64,000 nucleotides of DNA from Micromonospora cathayae (GTDB lineage Bacteria > Actinomycetota > Actinomycetes > Mycobacteriales > Micromonosporaceae), in contig NZ_CP118615.1 of NCBI RefSeq assembly GCF_028993575.1, forward strand, positions 1,488,001-1,552,000. Direction: 5' to 3'. The notes under the pieces are model-generated. The model did no database searches. It was given only the letters and a program-made list of their open reading frames with translations, and was not told the DNA's origin. Position numbers and translations under genes: made by a program. The number at the start of each line of letters is the position of its first letter. Within the stretch, counting starts at the first letter, position 1. Below are positions 42,832 through 51,074 of the stretch, piece by piece.

Positions 42832-43254
42832 GCCTTCTCACCTCCACGCTCGCCGGAAAGCTCAGGTTAACCAGCGTTCTTCTGCTATTAACGTCAGTTG
42901 ACGCTCCCCGTGCTTCATCGTAGGCTCATCGATGTTGGCGCGTGGCTCGACCCAGTCGCCATCTCGCATGCCGGTGCTCGAATCTGGGGGGATTCAGGCG
43001 CCGCTCCGGTAACGCAGAGGCCGGCATCCACGGGGGGAGATGCCGGCCTCTGCCACGCACCATAGCGACGCGTCCCGCCCGGTGCAACGGGCGGACCGTG
43101 ATCGATCGACCACGGTCGGACGGGTCGCCGTGCGGGGGGTTCCGGTCCCGTCCGGGGTGCGGCCGGACGGGATCCGGCGACCCTCCCACATCCGAGGGCT
43201 CCGGCCCCGTGACCTGGGTGGGGCGGTGGTCGACGCGTACCGGAGAATGGCCGG
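42832..43254. other. 423-bp divergent spacer between the XRE operon and purB
   Basis: It contains the XRE promoter end, a small GAATC...GATTC stem near 42980-42995 and a strong 15-bp hairpin at 43014-43053. The remainder is ordinary G+C-rich sequence. No convincing ORF is present. A hairpin this strong upstream of both flanking genes suggests a short untranslated transcript. Confidence 0.55.
43014..43053. terminator. Orphan 15-bp perfect terminator-like hairpin
   Basis: GCAGAGGCCGGCATC (43014-43028) pairs exactly with 43039-43053 across a 10-nt loop containing GGGGGG. Both adjacent genes point away from it, so it does not terminate either of them. Confidence 0.75.
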
Positions 43255-44679
43255 GTGACGACGATCCCGAACGTGCTCGCCCACCGGTACGCCTCCCCCG
43301 AGCTGGTCGCCCTCTGGTCCCCGGAGGAGAAGGTACGGATGGAGCGGCGGCTCTGGCTCGCCGTCCTGCGGGCCCAGCGCGACCTCGGGGTGGCCGTGCC
43401 GGACGGGGTCGTCGAGGCGTACGAGCGGGTGCTCGACCAGGTCGACCTGGCCTCGATCGCCGAGCGGGAACGGGTCACCCGGCACGACGTGAAGGCGCGG
43501 ATCGAGGAGTTCAGCGCGCTCGCCGGGCACGAGCACGTGCACAAGGGCATGACCTCCCGGGACCTCACCGAGAACGTCGAGCAGCTCCAGATCCGCGCCT
43601 CGCTGGAGCTGATCCGGGACCGGATCGTGGCCGCGCTGGCCCGACTGGCCTGGCTCGCCCACGAACACACCGGCCTGGTGATGACCGGCCGGTCGCACAA
43701 CGTCGCCGCGCAGGCCACCACGCTGGGCAAGCGGTTCGCGTCGGCCGCCGAGGAACTGCTGGTCGCGTACGAGCGGCTGGAGGACCTGCTCGGCCGGTAC
43801 CCGCTGCGGGGCGTCAAGGGCCCGGTCGGTACCGCCGCCGACCAGCTCGACCTCTTCGACGGCGACGCGACCAAGGTGGCCGAGCTGGAGCGGCGGGTAG
43901 CCGAGCACCTCGGCTTCGCCCGGGTGCTGGACAGCGTCGGCCAGGTGTACCCGCGCTCCCTCGACTTCGACGTGCTCGCCACCCTGGTGCAGGTGGCCGC
44001 CGCGCCGTCGTCGCTGGCCACCACGATCCGGCTGATGGTCGGCCAGGAGCTGGTCACCGAGGGCTTCAAGCCCGGCCAGGTCGGCTCCAGCGCGATGCCG
44101 CACAAGATGAACACCCGGTCCAGCGAGCGGGTGAACGGCTTCGCGGTGATCCTCCGGGGGTACCTGTCCATGGTCGGCGAGCTGGCCGGTGACCAGTGGA
44201 ACGAGGGCGACGTCTCCTGCTCGGTGGTCCGCCGGGTGGCCCTGCCGGACGCCTTCTTCGCCGCCGACGGGCTGTTCCAGACCTTCCTCACCGTGCTGGA
44301 CGAGTTCGGCGCCTACCCGGCGGTGATCAACCGGGAGCTGGAGCGGTTCCTGCCGTTCCTCGCCACCACGAAGATCCTGGTCGCGGCGGTCCGGCGGGGG
44401 GTCGGCCGGGAGGTGGCGCACGAGGCGATCAAGGAGCACGCGGTCGCGGTGGCGCTGGCCATGCGGGAGCGGGGCGCGGCGGAGAACGACCTGTTCGACC
44501 GGCTCGCCGCCGACCCGAGGCTGGGCCTGACCCGGGCCGAGATCGCCGACCTGGTCGCCGACCCGCGTACCTTCACCGGGGCCGCCGCCGCCCAGGTCGA
44601 GGCGGTCACCGCCCGGATCTCGAAGATCGTCGTCCGGCACCCCGAGGCCGCCGCCTACTCCCCGCCCCCCATCCTCTGA
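43255..44679 (+). CDS. purB: Adenylosuccinate lyase
   Basis: 474 residues from a GTG. It removes fumarate from SAICAR and adenylosuccinate in purine synthesis. The fumarase/aspartase signature is GSSAMPHKMNTRSSERV, with the catalytic His region MTSRDLTENVEQLQ and TGRSHNVAAQATTLGKR. Monocistronic; ends 9 bp from the convergent YbjQ-like gene. Confidence 0.96.
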   Translation: MTTIPNVLAHRYASPELVALWSPEEKVRMERRLWLAVLRAQRDLGVAVPDGVVEAYERVLDQVDLASIAERERVTRHDVKARIEEFSALAGHEHVHKGMTSRDLTENVEQLQIRASLELIRDRIVAALARLAWLAHEHTGLVMTGRSHNVAAQATTLGKRFASAAEELLVAYERLEDLLGRYPLRGVKGPVGTAADQLDLFDGDATKVAELERRVAEHLGFARVLDSVGQVYPRSLDFDVLATLVQVAAAPSSLATTIRLMVGQELVTEGFKPGQVGSSAMPHKMNTRSSERVNGFAVILRGYLSMVGELAGDQWNEGDVSCSVVRRVALPDAFFAADGLFQTFLTVLDEFGAYPAVINRELERFLPFLATTKILVAAVRRGVGREVAHEAIKEHAVAVALAMRERGAAENDLFDRLAADPRLGLTRAEIADLVADPRTFTGAAAAQVEAVTARISKIVVRHPEAAAYSPPPIL

Positions 44680-44688
44680 GCTGACCTG

Positions 44689-45201
44689 TCAGGCGTCGCG
44701 GGTGGGGGTTTCGGCGGCGGTGGAGAGGGTCGGTGCGCTGGGCGGTTCGGCGATGCCGCCGGGGGCCTCGGGCAGCTCCGCCTCGTGCGCGGTGCCTGCG
44801 GCCACCACCGGCTGGTCGGGGGGCATGGTCGCCGGCATCCGGGGTACGACGACCACCGCCGTCCCGTAGGCGCACATCTCCATCCACATCTCGCCGCAGT
44901 CGCGGCTGTCGAACCGCATCCCCACCACGGCGTTCGCGCCGAGGCGGCGGGCCTCCTCGCCGAGCCGGGCCACCGAGTCGGTACGCCAGCGGGTGAGGTT
45001 GTCCGGGGCCATCGGGTCGTACGCGCCGCCGCGCAGGTTCTTCACGCCCTCGCGGTACGGGTTCCGGGTCCTGGCCATCGAGGACACCACCTCGCCGAGG
45101 ACCTGGCGGATCTCGTAGCCGGGCAGGCTATCCGTCGTGACGACCAGCACGTCATCGATGCTGGCATCCGTCCGGGCGGGCGGTTCGCGAGCCGTGTTCA
45201 T
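44689..45201 (-). CDS. YbjQ/UPF0145-family heavy-metal-binding-domain-like protein
   Basis: 170 residues. The conserved core is VTTDSLPGYEIRQVLGEVVSS, ARRLGANAVVGMRFDS and EMCAYGTAVVV. UPF0145 proteins form pentamers of unknown role. The C-terminal ~45 residues are a Pro/Ala/Thr-rich extension (EPPSAPTLSTAAETPTRDA) not usual in the family. Confidence 0.88.
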   Translation of the reverse strand: MNTAREPPARTDASIDDVLVVTTDSLPGYEIRQVLGEVVSSMARTRNPYREGVKNLRGGAYDPMAPDNLTRWRTDSVARLGEEARRLGANAVVGMRFDSRDCGEMWMEMCAYGTAVVVVPRMPATMPPDQPVVAAGTAHEAELPEAPGGIAEPPSAPTLSTAAETPTRDA

Positions 45202-45223
45202 CTCGCCGGATGCTGCGAAACAG

Positions 45224-45286
45224 CACGGCGCGGACGCACCGGCTCGTGCCGGGGCATCCGCGCCGTGTCAGGTCATCCGCGCCGTG
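45224..45286 (-). terminator. Hairpin with duplicated right arm after the protease gene
   Basis: CACGGCGCGGA (45224-45234) can pair with TCCGCGCCGTG at 45257-45267 or with a second exact copy at 45276-45286, giving two alternative stems. It lies 70-130 nt beyond the minus-strand protease stop. Confidence 0.65.
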
Positions 45287-45357
45287 GCGGGCTGTTCCCG
45301 CCAGTCAGGTCCATCCGGGTCGTTCCCGGTCGGCCGGTCGGGAACCGGTCAGGCGGG

Positions 45358-46044
45358 TCAGATCCCGGTGATCGAGGTGATCCAGGAACGGCTGGATGCC
45401 ACGCTGGAGTAGTTCTGGATGGTGGTGCCGTTGGCGGTGGAGGCGACACCGACCTGGCGGCCGTTGTAGAACTGCGGGCCACCCGAGTCGCCCCGCCAGG
45501 CGTTGCCGTTGATCCGGGTGCTCTGGATCGCCGGGCCGCCGTACGCGTCGCTGGTGGTGCCGGTCACCTGCACGTTGGCGGTCTTCATCTGGCTGGACGC
45601 CGAGCAGCCGCTGTAGCAGGTCATGCCCCAGCCGTAGATGCTGTTGGTGGAGCCGGACGGCGGGTTGGCGGTGCCCAGGGTGACGTACGAGGTGCTGACC
45701 GGGCTGGACAACCGCATCAGCGCCAGGTCGTAGCGGGTGTAGCTGGCGCTGACGGTACGGGTGGTGCCGCCGGAGGCGTAGTAGACGCTGCCGATCCGGA
45801 CGGACATCGAGCCGCTGACGCAGTGCCGGGCGGTGAGCACCCAGTCGGCGCCGATGACGCTGCCGGAGCAGGTGAACGAGCCGTTGCTGAACACCGCGGC
45901 GGCCCACGGCGCGGAGGAGACGTAGCCGCCGCCGATGATGTACGGGGTGACATCGGCGGACGGGGCGGCGGTGGACGGCGCGGCGAAGCCGAGCGCGCCG
46001 ACGAACGCGGCGCTGAGCGCGGCGACCAGGTTACGGATTCGCAT
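45358..46044 (-). CDS. Secreted trypsin-like (S1) serine protease
   Basis: 228 residues. The signal peptide MRIRNLVAALSAAFVGALGFAAPSTAA is followed by a short propeptide to TPYIIGGGYV. The triad is visible: His in LTARHC, Asp in YDLALMRL and Ser in RGDSGGPQF. Cys pairs flank the His and a CYSGCSAS loop. It should be an exported digestive or processing protease. Two similar palindromes lie just upstream of its start. Confidence 0.92.
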   Translation of the reverse strand: MRIRNLVAALSAAFVGALGFAAPSTAAPSADVTPYIIGGGYVSSAPWAAAVFSNGSFTCSGSVIGADWVLTARHCVSGSMSVRIGSVYYASGGTTRTVSASYTRYDLALMRLSSPVSTSYVTLGTANPPSGSTNSIYGWGMTCYSGCSASSQMKTANVQVTGTTSDAYGGPAIQSTRINGNAWRGDSGGPQFYNGRQVGVASTANGTTIQNYSSVASSRSWITSITGI

Positions 46045-46063
46045 GGCGGGGACTCCTTAACCA

Positions 46064-46128
46064 TCGACATCTGTCGACGTACAGTAGGGGCTGCGCGGTT
46101 GCGCCGACAAGAGTCCGATAGATATCGG
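46064..46128. promoter_or_regulatory. Pair of related palindromes upstream of the protease gene
   Basis: TCGACA-TC-TGTCGA (46064-46077) and CCGATA-GA-TATCGG (46115-46128) share the pattern CGAYA-NN-TRTCG, and their centres are 51 bp apart, about five helical turns. The first is 20 nt from the protease start. It looks like a two-site operator. The rest of the 304-bp spacer to purS shows nothing else except a partial GAGCGCTCC near 46148. Confidence 0.6.
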
Positions 46129-46348
46129 CCGATACATAACGGGGTTGGTGAGCGCTCCTCGCGTACCGGCGGGGACGCCTCCCGGGCGGGCGTGTCGGTG
46201 CTGGCCGACAGCGGTCCCGGTCGGTAATGTGGATCACTGTCCGGACTGCCGCCGGCCGGTGCGTCCGGAGCCTCATCTGCCAGGTAGGCTGGCTGCGCTC
46301 GCCCGTTGTGGGTCGGCACCCAACTGCGTACACAGTCAGGAGTGCCCA

Positions 46349-46612
46349 GTGCCTCGCGTCGTCGTCGACGTCATGCTCAAGCCCGAGATCCTCGATCCGC
46401 AGGGCCAGGCCGTCGCAAACGCGCTGCCGCGGCTCGGCGTCAGTGACGTCGCCTCCGTCCGGATCGGCAGGCGGATCGAGATCGATTTCACCGGAGAGCC
46501 GGACCTGGACCGGGCCCGGGAGATCGCCGACAAGCTGCTCGCCAACCCGGTCATCGAGGACTTCACCGTCCATCTGGTCGAGACCGACGACACCGTGGAC
46601 GCGAACCGGTGA
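46349..46612 (+). CDS. purS: Phosphoribosylformylglycinamidine synthase subunit PurS
   Basis: 87 residues from GTG 46349 (CAGGAG upstream), [20 protein letters not shown]. It holds the PurL-PurQ complex together and channels ammonia. Its TGA overlaps the GTG of purQ (GTGA). Confidence 0.93.
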   Translation: MPRVVVDVMLKPEILDPQGQAVANALPRLGVSDVASVRIGRRIEIDFTGEPDLDRAREIADKLLANPVIEDFTVHLVETDDTVDANR

Positions 46613-47292
46613 CCGCCCGCGTCGGTGTGGTCACCTTCCCCGGTTCGCTCGACGACGGGGACGCCGCCCGCGCCGTCCGGATCGCCGGCGGTGAGCCGGT
46701 CCGGCTCTGGCACGGCGACGCCGACCTGCACGGCGTCGACGCCGTGGTGCTGCCCGGCGGTTTCTCCTACGGCGACTACCTGCGCTGCGGGGCGATCGCC
46801 CGGTTCGCCCCGGTGATGGAGACGATCATCGACGCGGCCCGGGGCGGGCTGCCCGTGCTCGGCATCTGCAACGGCTTCCAGATCCTCTGCGAGGCGCACC
46901 TGCTGCCCGGCGCGCTCACCCGCAACCAGCACCTGCACTTCCGCAACCGCGACCAGGTGCTGCGGATCGAGGCCACCGGCACCGCCTGGACGAACACGTA
47001 CCAGGACGGCCAGGAGATCCTGATCCCGGTCAAGAACGGCGAGGGCTGCTACGTCGCCGACCCCGCCACGCTGGACCAGCTGGAGGCCGAGGGGCGGGTC
47101 GTCGCCCGGTACCTCGGCGGCAACCCGAACGGGTCGCAGCGGGACATCGCCGCGATCACCAACGCCGCCGGCAACGTGGTCGGCATCATGCCGCACCCGG
47201 AGCACGCGGTGGAGGCGCTCACCGGCCCGTCCCTGGACGGCCTCGGCTTCTTCACCTCGGTCCTCAAGCACCTGGTGGGAGCGCCGGCGTGA
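46609..47292 (+). CDS. purQ: Phosphoribosylformylglycinamidine synthase subunit PurQ (glutaminase)
   Basis: 227 residues. Class I amidotransferase with the nucleophile Cys in [19 protein letters not shown] and the His/Glu pair in [11 protein letters not shown]. It supplies ammonia to PurL. It overlaps purS at its 5' end, and a 27-codon micro-ORF bridges it to purL. Confidence 0.96.
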   Translation: MTARVGVVTFPGSLDDGDAARAVRIAGGEPVRLWHGDADLHGVDAVVLPGGFSYGDYLRCGAIARFAPVMETIIDAARGGLPVLGICNGFQILCEAHLLPGALTRNQHLHFRNRDQVLRIEATGTAWTNTYQDGQEILIPVKNGEGCYVADPATLDQLEAEGRVVARYLGGNPNGSQRDIAAITNAAGNVVGIMPHPEHAVEALTGPSLDGLGFFTSVLKHLVGAPA

Positions 47293-47372
47293 GCCGGCAG
47301 CACCACGGGATCATCGGTCTGCTCCGCCACCCCGGCAACGGTGGCGACGAGCGCAGCGAGGAGAAGTCATGA
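47289..47372 (+). CDS. 27-residue micro-ORF bridging purQ and purL
   Basis: GTG 47289 overlaps the purQ stop (GTGA) and the TGA at 47370-47372 overlaps the purL ATG (ATGA), so the gap between the two genes is exactly one short reading frame: [19 protein letters not shown] then DERSEEKS. The double overlap suggests translational coupling across the gap. It may encode a small peptide or simply keep ribosomes engaged. Chance cannot be excluded. Confidence 0.4.
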   Translation: MSRQHHGIIGLLRHPGNGGDERSEEKS

Positions 47373-50143
47373 CCACCCACCCGGACCCGGTGGCGGCCAG
47401 CGCCGACCCCCGGTTCGACCGGCTCGACACCGTGCCCCGCGCCGCCGACACCGCCGGCGAGCTTCAGCCGTACGCGGAACTCGGCCTGCGTGACGACGAG
47501 TACGACCGGATCCGGCAGATCCTCGACCGCCGGCCCACCCAGTCCGAGCTGGCGATGTACTCGATCATGTGGAGCGAGCACTGCTCCTACAAGTCGAGCA
47601 AGGTGCACCTGCGCCAGTTCGGCGAGAAGGCCCCGCCCAGCGACCGGCTGCTCGCCGGCATCGGCGAGAACGCCGGTGTGGTGCAGGTCTCCGAGAAGCT
47701 GGCCGTCACCTTCAAGGTCGAGTCGCACAACCACCCGAGCTTCGTCGAGCCCTACCAGGGCGCGGCGACCGGCGTCGGCGGCATCGTCCGGGACATCCTC
47801 GCCATGGGCGCCCGCCCGGTCGCGGTGATGGACCCGCTGCGCTTCGGCGCGGCCGACCACCCCGACACCGCCCGGGTACTGCCCGGCGTGGTAGCCGGCG
47901 TCGGCGGCTACGGCAACTGCCTGGGCCTGCCCAACATCGGTGGCGAGGTGGTCTTCGACCCCTGCTACCAGGGCAACCCGCTGGTCAACGCGCTCTGCCT
48001 CGGCGTGCTGCCGGTCGACCGGCTCCAGAAGAAGGAGGCCGCCGGCCCCGGCAACGTCGTGGTGCTGATGGGCGCCAAGACCGGCCGGGACGGCATCGGC
48101 GGCGTGTCCGTGCTGGCCAGCGCCACCTTCGACGAGGGCAGCGAACAGCGTCGCCCGTCGGTGCAGGTCGGTGACCCGTTCATCGAGAAGCTGCTGATCG
48201 AGGCGTGCCTGGAGCTGTACGACGCCGAACTGGTCGTCGGTATCCAGGACCTCGGCGGTGCCGGGCTGACCTGCGCGCTCACCGAGACCGCCGCGGCGGC
48301 CGGCACCGGCATGCGGGTCTGGCTGGAGCGGGTGCCGCTGCGCGAGCCCTCGATGGAGCCGCACGAGATCCTCGCCAGCGAGTCCCAGGAGCGGATGCTG
48401 CTGGTCGTCGAGCCGGAGAAGCTCGAATCGGTGCTGAAGACCTGCGAGAAGTGGGGCGTGCTCGCCACCGCGATCGGCGAGGTAACCCCGCCCACCGGGG
48501 ACGGCAGCCCGGGACGGCTGCTGATCACCTGGCGGGACCAGCTCGTGGTGGACGTGCCGCCCGGCTCGCTGGTCGACGACGGTCCGGTCTACGCCCGCCC
48601 GATGCGGGAGCCGGCCGACCTGATCCTGCTCCAGGCCGACCGGGCCGAGACGCTGCCCCGGCCGAGCAACCCGGACGCGCTGCGGGAGACCCTGCTGCGC
48701 ATGATCGCCTCGCCGAACCTCTGCGACCGCACCTGGGTCACCGAGCAGTACGACCGGTACGTGCTGGGCAACACCGTGCTGGCCCAGCCGGAGGACTCCG
48801 GCGTGATCCGGATCGACGAGCGTACCGGGCTGGGCGTGGCCCTCTCGGTCGACGGCAACGGCCGGTACGCCCGCCTCGACCCGTACCACGGCACCCGGCT
48901 GGCGCTCGCCGAGGCGTACCGGAACGTGGCGGTGACCGGCGCGAAGCCGATCGCCGTCACCAACTGCCTGAACTTCGGCTCGCCGGAGGACCCGGGCGTG
49001 ATGTGGCAGTTCGCCGAGGCCGTGCGTGGTCTCGCGGACGGCTGCCAGGAGCTGGGCATCCCGGTGACCGGCGGCAACGTCAGCTTCTACAACCAGACCG
49101 GTGCGGCGGCCATCCACCCGACCCCGGTGGTCGGTGTGCTCGGCGTACTGGAGAACGTGACCGAGCGGGTGCCGATGGGTTTCGCCCCGCGTCCGGCCGG
49201 CGAGCACGACCTGATCTTCCTGCTCGGCGAGACCCGCACCGAGCTGTCCGGCTCGGAGTGGGCCTGGGTGACCCACGGTCACCTCGGTGGCGTGCCGCCG
49301 AAGGTGGACCTGGCCGGTGAGCAGGCGCTGGCCGAGCTGATCACCGAGGCGGCCCGGGTGGGTCACCTCAGCTCCGCGCACGACCTGTCCGACGGTGGCC
49401 TGGCGCAGAGCCTGGTCGAGTCCTGCCTGCGGCGGGGCGTGGGCGCGCAGATCGCGCTACCGGACCGGTTCGCCGACGGCTCGATGCCGTTCGTGTACCT
49501 GTTCAGCGAGTCCGCCGGTCGGGCCCTGGTCTCGGTGCCGCGCGGCCACCAGAAGGCGTTCACCGCCCTGGCCGCCGAGCGCGGCGTGCCGGTGGAGGCG
49601 ATCGGGGTCACCGACTCGACGGGCGGCGCGCTGGAGGTACGCGGGCAGTTCCGGATCGGGCTGGACGAGCTGCGCGAGGCGCACACCGCCACGCTGCCCC
49701 GGCTGTTCGGCGGCCCGGACGTGGTCGACGTGCCCGCCCCGGCGGCCGGGGTCGCCGGCGCGGCCGAGGCGGTGCCGCTGGCCGACATCCCGCCGGTCGA
49801 CGCTGAGCAGACCGACCCGCCGATCGCCGGTGCGGTGGAGGCCGGTGCGGTGGAGGCCGGGCCGACGGTGACCGAGCCGGCCGGTGGGCCGACGGTGGTC
49901 GAGCCGGCCGGTGGGCCGACGGTGACCGAGCCCGCCGATGGGCCGGTGCTGGTCGAGTCGTCCGGCGATGCGGTGCCGTCCGATTCGGTGCCGGCCGGGG
50001 CTGCTGACGGGCCGGTGCCGGTAGGGTCTGCTGACCGGCCGGCGGAGGCCGCTCCGACGGCCGCTCCGGTGGCGGCGGACGGTGCCGCGGACCAGCCGGA
50101 GACCGGCGACGCCGAGCCGCCCGCCGGTTCCGCCCGACACTGA
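47369..50143 (+). CDS. purL: Phosphoribosylformylglycinamidine synthase II with a long C-terminal tail
   Basis: 924 residues, whereas small PurL is usually ~740-760. The core is normal: [57 protein letters not shown] and [14 protein letters not shown]. It converts FGAR to FGAM with ATP and ammonia from PurQ. After about residue 785 comes a ~140-residue disordered tail with repeats such as [18 protein letters not shown] and alternating VEAG units. The tail is in frame and acidic. It is not part of the known enzyme. Confidence 0.95.
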   Translation: MTTHPDPVAASADPRFDRLDTVPRAADTAGELQPYAELGLRDDEYDRIRQILDRRPTQSELAMYSIMWSEHCSYKSSKVHLRQFGEKAPPSDRLLAGIGENAGVVQVSEKLAVTFKVESHNHPSFVEPYQGAATGVGGIVRDILAMGARPVAVMDPLRFGAADHPDTARVLPGVVAGVGGYGNCLGLPNIGGEVVFDPCYQGNPLVNALCLGVLPVDRLQKKEAAGPGNVVVLMGAKTGRDGIGGVSVLASATFDEGSEQRRPSVQVGDPFIEKLLIEACLELYDAELVVGIQDLGGAGLTCALTETAAAAGTGMRVWLERVPLREPSMEPHEILASESQERMLLVVEPEKLESVLKTCEKWGVLATAIGEVTPPTGDGSPGRLLITWRDQLVVDVPPGSLVDDGPVYARPMREPADLILLQADRAETLPRPSNPDALRETLLRMIASPNLCDRTWVTEQYDRYVLGNTVLAQPEDSGVIRIDERTGLGVALSVDGNGRYARLDPYHGTRLALAEAYRNVAVTGAKPIAVTNCLNFGSPEDPGVMWQFAEAVRGLADGCQELGIPVTGGNVSFYNQTGAAAIHPTPVVGVLGVLENVTERVPMGFAPRPAGEHDLIFLLGETRTELSGSEWAWVTHGHLGGVPPKVDLAGEQALAELITEAARVGHLSSAHDLSDGGLAQSLVESCLRRGVGAQIALPDRFADGSMPFVYLFSESAGRALVSVPRGHQKAFTALAAERGVPVEAIGVTDSTGGALEVRGQFRIGLDELREAHTATLPRLFGGPDVVDVPAPAAGVAGAAEAVPLADIPPVDAEQTDPPIAGAVEAGAVEAGPTVTEPAGGPTVVEPAGGPTVTEPADGPVLVESSGDAVPSDSVPAGAADGPVPVGSADRPAEAAPTAAPVAADGAADQPETGDAEPPAGSARH

Positions 50144-50148
50144 GCGCG

Positions 50149-50904
50149 ATGGCCGCCTCGGTCTTCACCCAGCCCGGGTCGGGTGCCCGGTTCGACTGGG
50201 GGATCACCGGGGCGGCCGAACTCGGTCGGGTCTGTGCCGCCCTGGTGGTGGTGGACGTGCTCTCCTTCACCAGCTCGGTGGAGGTCGCGGTCGCCCGGGG
50301 CATGCGCATCCACCCGTTTCCCTGGGGTGAGCAGGCCGCCGACTACGCGCGCCGGTTCGGCGGCACCGTCGCCGTGGGCCGCCGACAGACGACCCCGGAC
50401 CATCCGTGGTCGCTCTCACCGGCCGCGTTGCGGAACGCGCCGGTCGTGGCCGACCTGGTGCTACCGTCGCCGAACGGCTCGGCCATCTGCGCGGCAGCCA
50501 GCTCGACCGGCCTGCCGGTGGTCGCGGCCTGCCTGCGTAACGCCACCGCGGTCGGGGGCTGGCTGCGTCAGGAGGGGTACGGCGGCAGCGACGCACCGAT
50601 CGGGGTGATCGCCGCCGGGGAACGCTGGCCGGACGGATCGCTCCGCCCGTCGGTGGAGGACCAACTCGGTGCGGCGTGCGTCCTCGACGCGCTCTCCGGT
50701 GTCCCGGGTGGACTGTCGGTGGAGGCGGCGATGGCGCTGGCGGCACTCGCCAGTACCCCGGACGTGCCGGCTGCGGTGCGGGGCTGCGTGTCCGGCCGGG
50801 AACTCGTCGAGAACGGCTTCGCCGAGGACGTGGAGATCGCGGTGCAGGTGGACGTCTCCACGGTGGTGCCGGTACTGCGGCAGGGCGTCTTCGTCGCGGC
50901 CTGA
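50149..50904 (+). CDS. ComB-like 2-phosphosulfolactate phosphatase family protein
   Basis: 251 residues, ATG 5 nt after the purL stop. The ComB fold is indicated by ALVVVDVLSFTSSVEVAVARG, LPSPNGSAICAAA, VVAACLRNATAV and VIAAGERWPDGSLRPSVEDQLGA. In methanogens ComB serves coenzyme M synthesis. Actinobacterial homologues next to pur genes have no known substrate. Confidence 0.88.
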   Translation: MAASVFTQPGSGARFDWGITGAAELGRVCAALVVVDVLSFTSSVEVAVARGMRIHPFPWGEQAADYARRFGGTVAVGRRQTTPDHPWSLSPAALRNAPVVADLVLPSPNGSAICAAASSTGLPVVAACLRNATAVGGWLRQEGYGGSDAPIGVIAAGERWPDGSLRPSVEDQLGAACVLDALSGVPGGLSVEAAMALAALASTPDVPAAVRGCVSGRELVENGFAEDVEIAVQVDVSTVVPVLRQGVFVAA

Positions 50905-50906
50905 CC

Positions 50907-50970
50907 GCCTGGCCGCGCCGCATCCACCGCGCCGCCCCACTGCGCCTGGCCGCGCCGCATCCACCGCGCC
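50907..50970. repeat. 27-bp direct repeat (37-bp period) in a convergent spacer
   Basis: GCCTGGCCGCGCCGCATCCACCGCGCC occurs at 50907 and 50944. It lies between the ComB-like gene and the minus-strand CNA-B membrane protein. Confidence 0.8.
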
Positions 50971-51074
50971 ACGCCCGCCTACGCATCGGCAGCCCACCGA
51001 ACGGCCCGAGCGGCCGCCCCCGGAGGAGCAGCCGCTCGGTCTTGATCCTGCCCAGCTGGCCCGCAGGCCCGTGG

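Noticed and set aside
42960..43010. tRNA gene in the XRE-purB spacer (CTCGAATC-like string)
   Set aside because: No acceptor stem, anticodon arm or proper T-arm can be folded; the resemblance is limited to a few bases.
46146..46160. CebR-like TGAGCGCTCCTC between the protease and purS
   Set aside because: Only about 10 of 14 positions fit, with no glucan-related target.
47264..49381. Long open frame on the minus strand opposite purL
   Set aside because: It is an antisense shadow of a highly conserved enzyme gene; high G+C codon use makes such long antisense frames common here.
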